Virus record (IMG/VR): IMGVR_UViG_3300017726_000043
Coordinates: 1-31,484 of that record
Length of the DNA: 31,484 nt
Strand: one strand, 5' to 3'
Source: a virus
Below, piece by piece: positions 22,746-30,698 of this stretch. The position numbers and the translations under genes were made by a program. Below the pieces are notes generated by a model, which had not been told where the DNA came from, did not search any database, and worked only from the letters and a program-made list of their open reading frames with translations. The first letter of the stretch is position 1. Each line of letters starts with the position of its first letter.

Positions 22746-23627
22746 TTATACTCCTTTTTCTATATGTTTAGCATATTCTTCAAGCGGAACATTAAGTCTT
22801 TTAGCTATTGCTACTTGACTCGGTGTCAGCTTGACCTTGCGTGACGCTTTTCTGCCACTAGCACCTCTGCTAGAGGCGGCAACTTGTTGCACGGGTTTAG
22901 GTTGCTCTTCTGAAAACTTGTTTGGATAGATATCTCGCATACCTGAATCTATTTTTTCATAATATTCATTTGATTGCGGGTCGATACCTGAATCCACTAA
23001 TTCTTTATGTAATCCAAAAGCAGTAAAAGTCATAGTCTGGTCTTCTCCAAACCATTTATTTTTAGAAGCCCATTCTTCAGCTTTAGGGTCAGGTTGTGCT
23101 TGAGGTTGTGAATATTGCTGGGGAGCAGTGTATTCTTGAACCTTAGATTCACTTTCTTCTCTAAGCTGTTGTTGTGCAGATAACCTTCTAAAGTTTTCTG
23201 CTTCCGCAGCAGCCCTAGATAAATTTTCTGTAGCGGTTGTAATCGCTTCTGCATTTTGTGCTTCATTTGCTTCTCTGAGCTCAATTTTGGCTCTTTCAAG
23301 GTCAGATTGTATCCTATTTTCATACTCTTTGAAAAGGGATGAGTCCGAACTTTTTAATTTACTTTTTAAATCAGAATTAGCAGTGTTTAAAGATTCTGCA
23401 AAAGTGACTGCTTCATCTCGCTGTCTTTCTGCTTCTCTCATCTTATAAGTTAGCTTATCAATACGTTTTTGTACTGAATCACTAATAGAATCTAATTCAT
23501 CTTTAGTTTCTACTACTTCTGTTTCTTGTTCAGGCTCGTCTACGATATTATCGTCTACGTCTGCCTCCCTTATGTCAACTTCCCCTTCAGGAAGTTCTAG
23601 TTCTATCTTTTCTTCTTCTTGTTGCAT
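22746..23627 (-). CDS. Scaffold-like protein, 293 aa
   Basis: A 293-aa protein with a very acidic N-terminus (EEEKIELELPEGEVDIREAD), a long coiled coil (about residues 50-165, with KRIDKLTYKMREAERQRDEA and a stretch of alanine/glutamate heptads), a Gln/Pro linker and a basic C-terminus (SSRGASGRKASRKVKLTPSQ). Acidic-helical-basic layout beside capsid and portal is typical of scaffolding proteins, where the basic tail binds the capsid. A strong GGAGGAGG precedes the ATG. A separate protease is not apparent here, so exit without cleavage, or cleavage by an unseen protease, are both open. Confidence 0.75.
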   Translation of the reverse strand: MQQEEEKIELELPEGEVDIREADVDDNIVDEPEQETEVVETKDELDSISDSVQKRIDKLTYKMREAERQRDEAVTFAESLNTANSDLKSKLKSSDSSLFKEYENRIQSDLERAKIELREANEAQNAEAITTATENLSRAAAEAENFRRLSAQQQLREESESKVQEYTAPQQYSQPQAQPDPKAEEWASKNKWFGEDQTMTFTAFGLHKELVDSGIDPQSNEYYEKIDSGMRDIYPNKFSEEQPKPVQQVAASSRGASGRKASRKVKLTPSQVAIAKRLNVPLEEYAKHIEKGV

Positions 23628-23643
23628 GGTTCCTCCTCCATGA

Positions 23644-24075
23644 TTATGTTGATATTATGTCTTCTGGACTATCAATAACTGCTAAAATTTCGTCATCATT
23701 TAATAGTCGCATATCGCCACCATCTATTTGAAAACGAGCTCCAGCATATCTACCGAATATAACCCAATCTCCTTCCTTACACCAAGCTCCATCAGGAAAT
23801 TTTCCTAAGTCGCCATAAGCGTCAGGTCCAAGAGATACGACATAACCAACAACGGTTGCTAACCTTTCTTTATCTACAGTCTGTGTAGCTAAATGTATTC
23901 CACCTTTAGTCACATTAGACATAGTGAAAGGTAATATTAAAATACGATAACCCGTTGGTTTAGGTAATCGCTCTTTATGCGAGTTTAAATTTTCGTGAGT
24001 GATTTTTGGTTCCTGAGAAACAGGAGCTTTATCGCTACCGAAGTTTTCTACTCGGTCGGGAACAGTATTAGTCAT
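23644..24075 (-). CDS. GroES-like co-chaperonin, 143 aa
   Basis: The central and C-terminal part is a Cpn10 domain. PTGYRILILPF (40-50) is the first strand and KGGIHLATQT (57-66) corresponds to the GroES mobile loop, where G-G-I-x-L touches GroEL. Then come VVGYVVSLGPDAYGD and GDWVIFGRYAGARFQIDGGD, and NDDEILAVI as the closing strand. About 40 extra N-terminal residues are present. Like T4 gp31, it may pair with host GroEL to fold the capsid protein. I start at ATG 24075 because GGAGG lies six bases before it; the upstream TTG is inside the previous gene, which it overlaps by 8 bases. Confidence 0.85.
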   Translation of the reverse strand: MTNTVPDRVENFGSDKAPVSQEPKITHENLNSHKERLPKPTGYRILILPFTMSNVTKGGIHLATQTVDKERLATVVGYVVSLGPDAYGDLGKFPDGAWCKEGDWVIFGRYAGARFQIDGGDMRLLNDDEILAVIDSPEDIIST

Positions 24076-24265
24076 TGACATCCTCCATATTAGAATGTAG
24101 GTCTTGAATTTCCTGTTCAATGAAATTCAATCCTGCGATTTGCCCTACTATCATCTGGTATTGATTAAAATCTTCAACACCTCCAACAGCAAGTGTCTGC
24201 GAAAGAGATTCGCGTCTCTCTCGCACCTTACGGAGTAAATACTCCGTACCTATTATAAAATCCAT
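24068..24265 (-). CDS. Hypothetical helical protein, 65 aa
   Basis: A 65-aa charged helical protein (GTEYLLRKVRERRESLSQTL, then QYQMIVGQIAGLNFIEQEI) ending in acidic residues. It resembles small coiled-coil proteins near portal genes in marine phages, function unknown. The last codons carry the Shine-Dalgarno and start of the GroES-like gene (8-base overlap), so the two are probably translationally coupled. The upstream 45-aa gene ends three bases before its ATG. Confidence 0.65.
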   Translation of the reverse strand: MDFIIGTEYLLRKVRERRESLSQTLAVGGVEDFNQYQMIVGQIAGLNFIEQEIQDLHSNMEDVND

Positions 24266-24268
24266 TAA

Positions 24269-24406
24269 TTACTTAATGTATCTATAAAACTTATTTCCTT
24301 TGGTTGCTGCGCCTGAGCCTTTTATTTGTATTTCCTCACCCACAACTTTCCCTTCGGAATCAGTAATCAACTTTGGTTGTTTTACTTCTTTTATCTTCTT
24401 TTCCAT
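24269..24406 (-). CDS. Small conserved-type protein, 45 aa
   Basis: A short gene read from the gap after the portal gene: it starts MEKKIKEVKQPKLITDSEGK, and ends with a KGSGAATKGNKFYRYIK-type tail. The G-x-G-A-A-x-[KR]-G-x-K-F tail is a motif I recall from very small marine phage proteins. It is basic and has no membrane segment. There is no Shine-Dalgarno before the ATG, but a TATAAT lies nine bases upstream, so the transcript might be nearly leaderless. The tight fit to the next gene (three bases) supports it. Confidence 0.65.
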   Translation of the reverse strand: MEKKIKEVKQPKLITDSEGKVVGEEIQIKGSGAATKGNKFYRYIK

Positions 24407-24415
24407 AATTTATGT

Positions 24416-24421
24416 ATTATA
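24416..24421 (-). promoter_or_regulatory. Weak candidate promoter, TATAAT upstream of 45-aa gene
   Basis: A perfect TATAAT on the minus strand nine bases before an ATG that lacks a Shine-Dalgarno. The -35 position at 17 bp reads AGTAAA, a poor match. It may be chance in AT-rich DNA. Confidence 0.25.
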
Positions 24422-24452
24422 TGTTAATAGTTTGATTTTTTACTAGTCTTTT

Positions 24453-26858
24453 TTATTTATCTAAATCTTTTAAAACCTTTACTGTATCTATAAAATCTTT
24501 ATCTAAGTCTTTATTAGTTTGTGCTTCTAGTTTTTGAATATCTAAAGCAGTTCTAGTATCTAACTTTTCTAATTCTACATTTGCAGTTAATTGAGCTTTA
24601 GCTAACTCTACTTCTTTATCTCGTATATCTTCATTTTCTTTTTGAGCTAATTGTTGTTTTTCTAAGTCTAATTGTTTCTCAAACATTTCTCTTTGTGGGT
24701 CTGCTTGTGCTCTAGCTTGTGCTTCTGCCATAGCTTGTGCCTGACCTGTTACTACTTGTGTTGCTTGAGCTGCCGCTACTGCTATTTCATTCATAACCTC
24801 TGGGGACATTTCTTCTCCAACAGGTGGTAGCTCTCTACCTAACGCTTGTTGTATTTGTTGTCTATAAAGCATAGCTTGTCTTTCTTGTATATTAGCTCCT
24901 ATAACTTGTGAAGCTGTAGGATTTTGAGCAACCATTGGGTTTTGTAAAAAAGCACTATGTGCCGCTATATACGCTTCCTGGTTTTGAAAATCAAACGCTT
25001 TTATAGGATTACCTGTTAGTGCTGCTTGTTGTTCACTAATCGGGTCTCTCGGTGGTAGTTCTTCTACCTCAGGTAATAACGCTTCTATGTTTTTTACGTT
25101 TAATGCTAAATACATTTTACGATACGCTTCTCGTAAGTCATGTAATTCAGGTGCTGATTGTGCTAATTGTAATTGTGTTTGTGCTAATGTAATTCTTTGT
25201 GTAGTACTGAAGATATTAGGGTCACTGACAGGAATAATATCTACACTATCATCAAAATCTTGTTTAAAAACTGTAGAAGAAGCACCTTGTACTTCATAAG
25301 GGTACTCATCTGGTAAATATTCACCAAATATTCTTTTTAAGATTTTAAATTCAGTTTTTTGAGCATAATGTAATCTTTTATGTATTGCAGACATAATACG
25401 TTGCCCTTTTTCTAAAAGAGCTACGGTTGTACCTACGGGTGCTTCGGAATTTCCGTCTCCAGTCGGATTTTCTATAGTAGAAGCGAATTGTTTTCCAGAA
25501 GTTACCAAAGCACCTAATAAATTAGCTAAAGTTCCCGAAGGTTCTTTATATGGTAACGTCATAAACGAATCTGTTAGTCTACCACCAGGAGCGTCAACAT
25601 CCCGCCATTCTCCAGGTTGTAAAGGGTCATCATGTCTTTGAATATTTAGTCCTCTGGATTTAAAACCTGCGGGTAAATTAGATAAAGTTCCTGCGTCTAT
25701 TAATTGTCTTAATATTGCAGTAACAGATTTAGTTAATCCACCCATCATGTGTATAAGTCCGAAACCATAAAAACCTAATCCTGGAAGAAACTTGTAATGT
25801 GTAAAATGTTCTATCTTTTTACGCATTGGGTCTTCTTTATCGTAGTTCGCTCTTATAGATAAAACTTTATTCATATCTTTACAGATAGTTACTATGTACG
25901 GTAACGCTAATCCTGTTGGTTCACCGTTTTTATCCGTGTCTTCGTAACCTTCTATATCTAAATCAACATGAACTTCTAATAAAGTGTATTCTTCTTCACT
26001 AATCGTTTTACTAATACCTTGTATTTCGTCAATTTTATCATCTACCTCATTAGAGCCTACATCTGCTCCTGGATTTCCTAAATCCATGTCTTTATAAAAG
26101 CCAGAAAGTTGTAATTTACGTAATTCGTTCTCAGTCATGTTAATTACGTGAGTAATTCTTGGACTTGTGAGTAAATCTACTGCGTAATACGGTACAACAA
26201 GGTCTTCAGCCTTAATAAACCTAGCCGAAGCACGTCCTAAAGACGGGTCATAGTAAATTTTCTTAAAAGCAGAGCCTGAAAGTGGTAAATAAAACAATAA
26301 TTGGTCCATTTCTGGGTCGTATTCTTCCATTCGGCACGTAATTTGATAATTCATAAAGTTTTTTACTCTATTTCCTCTGGAAACTTTAGCGTCATCCGTT
26401 TTTCCTAAAATTTCTACGTCTACAGGACCTCCTGCGGGAAGTAATTCTTTATATGCTTGTGCTTGAAACTGTGTAACAGCTTCTGCTAGTATTGGATGAT
26501 GAACTCCAGACGCTCCAACGAAAGGTTCTGACCTATCTTCTCCATTTATTCCTAATAAATCAAGTCCTTTTGTAAAGGTTTGAAACCAAGCATCTCTAGA
26601 TTCTAAATCTTCTTCAAAAAGTGCTGTTAATTCTGAAGCTATTTCATTTAATTCTCTTTCGTCTAATGTTTCTGCTATATTTTCACCGAACTCAATTCTA
26701 CTTTGTTCCTCAAATTCTTCAGCGTCTAAAAAAGAACCATCTTCTTGTACTAAAAAAGTTTTGCTGCCGTCTGGCTCACCTAAATTTTGTTCTAATTCTA
26801 TCTCGATAGGAGTTTCATCTTCCATTGATGAATCTAAAGGGGATTTTTCAATAGCCAT
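24453..26858 (-). CDS. Portal protein, 801 aa
   Basis: A large portal-type protein. An acidic N-terminus is followed by DAWFQTFTKGLDLLGINGED and PFVGASGVHHPILAEAVTQF, QAYKELLPAGGPVDVEILG, then PLSGSAFKKIYYDPSLGRAS and FLPGLGFYGFGLIHMMGGLT. These segments are typical of the long portal/head-tail connector family of P22-like and marine podovirus-type phages. The C-terminal 120 residues are a Gln/Ala-rich helix and coiled coil (KQLDLEKQQLAQKENEDIRD), fitting a barrel. The portal forms the packaging channel with terminase, coded just upstream, and later carries the adaptor. The ATG is at 26858, 26 bases after the terminase stop. Confidence 0.9.
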   Translation of the reverse strand: MAIEKSPLDSSMEDETPIEIELEQNLGEPDGSKTFLVQEDGSFLDAEEFEEQSRIEFGENIAETLDERELNEIASELTALFEEDLESRDAWFQTFTKGLDLLGINGEDRSEPFVGASGVHHPILAEAVTQFQAQAYKELLPAGGPVDVEILGKTDDAKVSRGNRVKNFMNYQITCRMEEYDPEMDQLLFYLPLSGSAFKKIYYDPSLGRASARFIKAEDLVVPYYAVDLLTSPRITHVINMTENELRKLQLSGFYKDMDLGNPGADVGSNEVDDKIDEIQGISKTISEEEYTLLEVHVDLDIEGYEDTDKNGEPTGLALPYIVTICKDMNKVLSIRANYDKEDPMRKKIEHFTHYKFLPGLGFYGFGLIHMMGGLTKSVTAILRQLIDAGTLSNLPAGFKSRGLNIQRHDDPLQPGEWRDVDAPGGRLTDSFMTLPYKEPSGTLANLLGALVTSGKQFASTIENPTGDGNSEAPVGTTVALLEKGQRIMSAIHKRLHYAQKTEFKILKRIFGEYLPDEYPYEVQGASSTVFKQDFDDSVDIIPVSDPNIFSTTQRITLAQTQLQLAQSAPELHDLREAYRKMYLALNVKNIEALLPEVEELPPRDPISEQQAALTGNPIKAFDFQNQEAYIAAHSAFLQNPMVAQNPTASQVIGANIQERQAMLYRQQIQQALGRELPPVGEEMSPEVMNEIAVAAAQATQVVTGQAQAMAEAQARAQADPQREMFEKQLDLEKQQLAQKENEDIRDKEVELAKAQLTANVELEKLDTRTALDIQKLEAQTNKDLDKDFIDTVKVLKDLDK

Positions 26859-26884
26859 AGTCCGAAATGATAATCTTTATTTAC

Positions 26885-28414
26885 TTAATAATAAACCCTT
26901 GAAGTAGGAAAGTAATCTTCATCATCACGATAGTCACTTGATAATTTTAAAAACCCGCCTTCTCTAAATCTTGCAAGTGCTAAAGTTGTTGCGTCTACTA
27001 AGTCATCATTTTCACCTGCTGGAAAATCACTAACTTCTTCCATAACTTCTTCTCCAAACCTATTATCAGGAATCCAAACCCTGCCGTCTTGAAAAATAGG
27101 TGATACAGAATTTAATCTTGCAATTTTATCTTGACCTTTTCCTGGAGAAAATGTATTTACAGGAATACCTACACGTCTAAGTTCTTGTACTAACGGTATG
27201 CCTGATGCTTTTGCTTCAATAATAACAGTATCAGGTTGCCAATATTCGTATAAACGTAACGCTTCGTTTTTTAATTCTGGAAAATCAAATCTTTCTTTTA
27301 TACAATCTACTAAAATTAAATGAGCTTCATCGCCTGAATAAGTTTCTTCACCTATTTTACCTTCTGGATAAAAAACTCCCCACGTTGTTATAGCTGTAAA
27401 GTCAGACCTTTCGCTTTTTAGAAATGCAGTATCGTAACTTTGTATTAAATAATCACATTTAGGTGGTTTTAATTCTTCCCAAACATTGAACCATTCTTTA
27501 GGGATTATAGAAATACCTTCCCCCGTAGGTCTTTGCATATATTGTGCCGCCCATTTAGAAGGGCTTACTGAAGCTTTTATACCCTCAAGTTCTTCTAATT
27601 TCCAAAACTCTTTCCATAATGGTTTTCCTGAAGGTAAAATCGCAGGAAACTCAATAACTTCCCATTGGTCAGCTCCTTTTTCTTGTGCCATTTTTTTAAT
27701 TAATCTACCTGTTAGGTCTTTTTTATTCCAACGGGTCATAACTATTACTATTGCACCTCCAGGTTGTAACCTTTGTCGCGGTCCAGACATATACCATTCG
27801 TATGCTTCTTCTAATGCTTTATCAGACATAGCGTCTTGTTCCGAATGTGGGTCATCAATAATAAACAAATCAGCTCCCCTTCCTGCTAAAGCACCTCCGA
27901 TACCTGCGGCATAATATTCACCGCCTTTATTAGTAAGCCATTTTCCTGCACTTCTACTATCTGCTTTTAATTCTGTTTCAGGAAAAAGTTCAGCATAATC
28001 TTCTCCGTCAATTAAGTCTCTTACTTTTCTACCAAAATTTACCGCAAGGTCAGCGGTGTGGGTTGCTTCAATAATTTTTAATTTAGGATTTTTACCTAAT
28101 AAATAAGCTGGGAATAAATGCGAAGCGAATTCAGATTTAGTATGTCTAGGAGGCATATTAATAATTAATCTTTTTAATTTACCCGTAGCGATATCATCAA
28201 ATGCTTTTGCCATTTTTACATGGTGGTCACCAGAAATAAAATCTTTCCAAATAGATTTTACAAAACCTAAAAAGTTTTTTGTAGAATTTTCTTGATGTTC
28301 TCTTTTACCTAATTGTTCTAAAAGCAGTGTAAATTCTTTTGCTTCTGTTGTAGAAAAATTAGAAATATCAATTTCTTTTAAAGCCTCAAGTCTTTCTGTA
28401 AAATTTTCAGACAA
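26885..28414 (-). CDS. terL: Terminase large subunit, 509 aa
   Basis: The DNA-packaging motor and nuclease. The Walker A-like segment NMPPRHTKSE (86-95), Walker B FIIDDPHSEQDA (184-195) and coupling motif VMTRWNKKDLTGR (225-237) form the ATPase. The RNase H-like nuclease begins at SYDTAFLKSERSDFTAITTW (D328) with VIIEAKASGIPLVQEL and DDLVDATTLAL further on. The length is normal. The start is TTG at 28414, just past the previous stop with a weak AGG upstream; the first ATG is at residue 68, inside the conserved region, so the TTG or another non-ATG codon must be used. No small terminase subunit is recognised in the window. Confidence 0.92.
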   Translation of the reverse strand: MSENFTERLEALKEIDISNFSTTEAKEFTLLLEQLGKREHQENSTKNFLGFVKSIWKDFISGDHHVKMAKAFDDIATGKLKRLIINMPPRHTKSEFASHLFPAYLLGKNPKLKIIEATHTADLAVNFGRKVRDLIDGEDYAELFPETELKADSRSAGKWLTNKGGEYYAAGIGGALAGRGADLFIIDDPHSEQDAMSDKALEEAYEWYMSGPRQRLQPGGAIVIVMTRWNKKDLTGRLIKKMAQEKGADQWEVIEFPAILPSGKPLWKEFWKLEELEGIKASVSPSKWAAQYMQRPTGEGISIIPKEWFNVWEELKPPKCDYLIQSYDTAFLKSERSDFTAITTWGVFYPEGKIGEETYSGDEAHLILVDCIKERFDFPELKNEALRLYEYWQPDTVIIEAKASGIPLVQELRRVGIPVNTFSPGKGQDKIARLNSVSPIFQDGRVWIPDNRFGEEVMEEVSDFPAGENDDLVDATTLALARFREGGFLKLSSDYRDDEDYFPTSRVYY

Positions 28415-28415
28415 A

Positions 28416-28598
28416 CTACTTGCCTACTTTTTTCATCGCAATTTTATGCGATTGTCCAAAAGTTTTACCTGCTTTCATCAATTTTCTCATCTCAGTCATG
28501 TGTTTAGACGTATGATGTTTTTGATGTCTCTTTAAAGTATCTTTTTGTCTTTGCGTAAGTTGTTTTACTTTACTACGCTTTTTTCTTTTTTCTGACAA
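28416..28598 (-). CDS. Small basic His/Lys-rich protein, 60 aa
   Basis: A 60-aa basic protein with KQLTQRQKDTLKRHQKHHTS and KLMKAGKTFGQSHKIAMKKV segments. I recall this pattern (K-x-L-T-x-R-Q-x-x-x-L-x-x-H-x-x-H-H-x-x-x-H-[MT]) in marine phage genomes next to the terminase. The start is TTG, and the gene overlaps the previous basic-protein gene by 26 bases; no ATG occurs before residue 33. It may bind nucleic acid or be packaged, or be a small terminase-like helper; none of these is shown. Confidence 0.6.
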   Translation of the reverse strand: MSEKRKKRSKVKQLTQRQKDTLKRHQKHHTSKHMTEMRKLMKAGKTFGQSHKIAMKKVGK

Positions 28599-28773
28599 TT
28601 TTCTTTTTAGCGGTTTTAGCGGAACGTTTAAAATCTGCAGCTGTAGGTGCTCCTTTAGCTCCTTTTTTACGAGGCTTTCTACCCTCTTTACGTTTCTTAT
28701 TTATATTATAGTAAAGACCTTTTTTAGCTGTCCTACCATCCTTAGTTTTATGTGTTTTCTTCTTAGAAGGCAT
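28573..28773 (-). CDS. Very basic Lys/Arg-rich protein, 66 aa
   Basis: A 66-aa protein dominated by lysine and arginine (GRTAKKGLYYNINKKRKEGR, then PTAADFKRSAKTAKKKIV) with a K/A-rich C-terminus like histone H1 tails. A YYNIxxKRxxG segment recalls small conserved marine phage proteins. GGAGAT lies upstream of the ATG. Such a charge suggests DNA or RNA binding, perhaps in packaging or the virion interior. It forms part of a run of three basic genes before the terminase. Confidence 0.65.
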   Translation of the reverse strand: MPSKKKTHKTKDGRTAKKGLYYNINKKRKEGRKPRKKGAKGAPTAADFKRSAKTAKKKIVRKKKKA

Positions 28774-28840
28774 TTTAATCTCCGTTCTTTATTTTAATAT
28801 GTTTAAGTTTATAAGTTTTATTTTGTTTCGTAAATATGTT

Positions 28841-29137
28841 TTAACACTTCCACCTTCGTCTTGCTTGTCTTAATCTCGAATTAGGATTTTTTGCTGCTTT
28901 AGGAAACTTTTTCATTTGTCCTGCCGAACGTGCACAATATGACTTTCTTCTTTTAGCGGCTTTACTACCTTTTTTAACTTTACCTGTAACAGCAGTTTTT
29001 AATTTACTTCCAGGATTTTTCTTTCTATACGCTTTAACACCTTTAGCCGTCATTCCCGCACCAGATTTAGTGGGGCGGTAATTAGCTCCTTTACCTTTAG
29101 TGGTTCTTCTAATTGATTTTTCTTTTTTCCTTGGCAT
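28841..29137 (-). CDS. Basic conserved phage protein (DUF6321-like), 98 aa
   Basis: A 98-aa basic protein. SGAGMTAKGVKAYRKKNPGS, LKTAVTGKVKKGSKAAKRRK, then SYCARSAGQMKKFP form a signature recurring in marine phages, including cyanophages, and listed as DUF6321 as far as I recall; no function is known. The SxCAR cysteine (about residue 68) and C-terminal Cys are conserved features. It is usually found close to terminase or structural genes. A DNA-binding or packaging role is possible from the charge. Confidence 0.75.
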   Translation of the reverse strand: MPRKKEKSIRRTTKGKGANYRPTKSGAGMTAKGVKAYRKKNPGSKLKTAVTGKVKKGSKAAKRRKSYCARSAGQMKKFPKAAKNPNSRLRQARRRWKC

Positions 29138-29157
29138 AGCTGTTTTATTCTATAATA

Positions 29158-30162
29158 TTATTTGTTACCTGATAACCTTTTAACTAATTCATTAAGTTCT
29201 GATAAAGACATTTCGTCTAAAACTTTTGTATTTAGTTCAGGACTTACTGAAATTAAAGTATCTGATTGGTTACTTCTTCTAGTCGGGTACCGTATAGAAT
29301 CTATACCTTTATCTTTTAATAATTCACCCGCTTTTTCAGTAAAACCTGTAGGTGCTCCTGCAAATATCGGTGCACGAGTTTGACCTAATTGAAAAGCAGC
29401 TTCGTTAAAATTACCGTCTTTAGTAAGTTGTTTTTCCATTTGTCTAAATAATTTATCTGTCTTTTTATCTAAATTACCCGCTACTACAGTATTTTTAAAA
29501 TCAGGTTTAACGACATACGCTGAACCTGCTCCTTCAGAAGGTCGAAAAACATAATCTTTTAATCTAGGGTCTAAAAATTCATCTGTAAAATAAAGTCCTC
29601 CTGGAGAACTACCTTTCGGGTTTAGAAGTAATTGTTCTATACCTTTTGTCGTACTACCGTGAAATATATTACGGGGGTCTTTTATTAAACTTTCTAAACC
29701 TAATAATCTAGGGTTAGCAATATTCGAAGCAGTAAATTCTGTAGGTACTTTCTTTCCTGTTTCTTTAAATATTTGGTCAGCTACTTCTTTTATTTCTTTA
29801 TTAGCTTTAGTAAATTTTGCTCTTTCTTTTAATTCACCTGTTACAGCAGCTCGTCCATCTACTCTTACATTATCAGCTTCTCTTTTTATTCCAAAAAAAG
29901 CATCATCGCGTTTTTTATACGCTTTCATTAATTTTTTTACTAATATGGGTGAAACGTCTGAAAAGAAACTAGCTGCTTTAGCACCACCGAACACGGACAA
30001 CGGGTCGTCAATATCTGGTGTAGTAAAATCTAGTGCGTTTAAAACTTTCTTTTTTACAGGGTCATTAGTTCTCATACCTAACGCTTTAAATATACCTACC
30101 TTTTCTTTATCTAATAGAAATTGGGGTAAAAAACTCGGTGCTTTAAATTCTGGTTCAGCCAT
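29158..30162 (-). CDS. Possible ADP-ribosyltransferase-like protein, 334 aa
   Basis: A 334-aa protein. The C-terminal half has the order of an ART/PARP-like fold: IFHGSTTKGIEQLL (H168), GGLYFTDEFLDPRLKDYVF (Y191), GSAYVVKPDF (214-223), then KGIDSIRYPTRRSNQSDTLI (285-304), where the third catalytic residue would lie (Asp301 rather than Glu). These match the H-Y-[E/D] class found in phage-injected effectors, but the spacing is imperfect. The N-terminal 160 residues are charged helices of unknown function. If active, it could modify host proteins. It may instead be a degenerate or structural domain. It has no clear Shine-Dalgarno. Confidence 0.45.
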   Translation of the reverse strand: MAEPEFKAPSFLPQFLLDKEKVGIFKALGMRTNDPVKKKVLNALDFTTPDIDDPLSVFGGAKAASFFSDVSPILVKKLMKAYKKRDDAFFGIKREADNVRVDGRAAVTGELKERAKFTKANKEIKEVADQIFKETGKKVPTEFTASNIANPRLLGLESLIKDPRNIFHGSTTKGIEQLLLNPKGSSPGGLYFTDEFLDPRLKDYVFRPSEGAGSAYVVKPDFKNTVVAGNLDKKTDKLFRQMEKQLTKDGNFNEAAFQLGQTRAPIFAGAPTGFTEKAGELLKDKGIDSIRYPTRRSNQSDTLISVSPELNTKVLDEMSLSELNELVKRLSGNK

Positions 30163-30174
30163 AAGTAAAGTACT

Positions 30175-30195
30175 TTAACACTTAGGTGGTGTTAA
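30175..30195. promoter_or_regulatory. Inverted repeat TTAACAC-N7-GTGTTAA between HNH and ART-like genes
   Basis: A perfect 7-bp inverted repeat with a 7-base loop, in the 47-bp gap between the HNH gene and the ART-like gene. No T-run follows it on the minus strand, so it is not a good terminator. It could be an operator or an RNA stem 12 bases before the ART-like start. Confidence 0.5.
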
Positions 30196-30209
30196 TGTCG
30201 CGATTTATA

Positions 30210-30698
30210 TTAATCTATTTTGTCGTGTTTGGCTATTAGATTACGGCACCACCAAAGTAAGAGGTCCTCGGTCAGTGTGTGTTTCATAATATTTACGCGG
30301 TACGTGACCAGTTGTACGTTGGTCCGTGTGTATACAGGTTTTGACGAATCAATCCTATCAATGGACGCGTTAAATTCTTTACTGCCATTTCCGTCTTTTC
30401 CGTAAGTCATAAATACACCACTGAGAGCACACCGCCCACCTTGTTCATCCCATAAATCATGTAAGTCTTCGGAAGTTATTGACCATTCCATATCTTTAGA
30501 ACGTTTACTTTTAGATTGAGTATGTACTTTAGTTAAATAAGTATAGGGAGTACTACTTATAAATTTATTTTTACGTAACAAATCGCAATCTTTACATACG
30601 TTACGAAATCCAGGTTGACCGTTCTTTAACTTAAAATTTTGAGAATACTTATTAGTATTCCTAGCTTTACCACATGATATACAAGTTTTAGTCCCCAT
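30210..30698 (-). CDS. HNH endonuclease with N-terminal zinc finger, 162 aa
   Basis: A freestanding HNH nuclease. Residues 6-38 are a Cys4 zinc finger (C6-x-x-C9 ... C35-x-x-C38). The HNH domain follows: DLWDEQGGRCALSGVFMT, then NASIDRIDSSKPVYTRTNVQ and VNIMKHTLTED with the catalytic D-x-x-[DH] region and closing Asn. Such genes in phages are usually mobile homing endonucleases, sometimes helpers of packaging when beside terminase. It overlaps the upstream hypothetical gene by 11 bases. Its start region includes more GC-rich codons than neighbours, by eye, consistent with transfer. Confidence 0.88.
   Translation of the reverse strand: MGTKTCISCGKARNTNKYSQNFKLKNGQPGFRNVCKDCDLLRKNKFISSTPYTYLTKVHTQSKSKRSKDMEWSITSEDLHDLWDEQGGRCALSGVFMTYGKDGNGSKEFNASIDRIDSSKPVYTRTNVQLVTYRVNIMKHTLTEDLLLWWCRNLIAKHDKID

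Noticed and set aside
23030-23323. Minus-strand frame of 97 aa overlapping the scaffold gene in another frame
   Set aside because: A shifted reading of the coiled-coil region of the scaffold-like gene; lysine/leucine/asparagine-rich with no start signal. No slippery site was identified that would make it a frameshift product.
24076-24120. TTG start for the GroES-like gene (15 extra residues)
   Set aside because: GGAGG is placed correctly for ATG 24075, not for the TTG, and the additional residues do not resemble GroES.
27486-27914. Plus-strand frame of 142 aa
   Set aside because: Antisense to the conserved terminase ATPase region; no independent start signal or recognisable domain.
30175-30195. 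Inverted repeat as intrinsic terminator
   Set aside because: The stem is AT-rich and no T-run follows on the transcribed strand.
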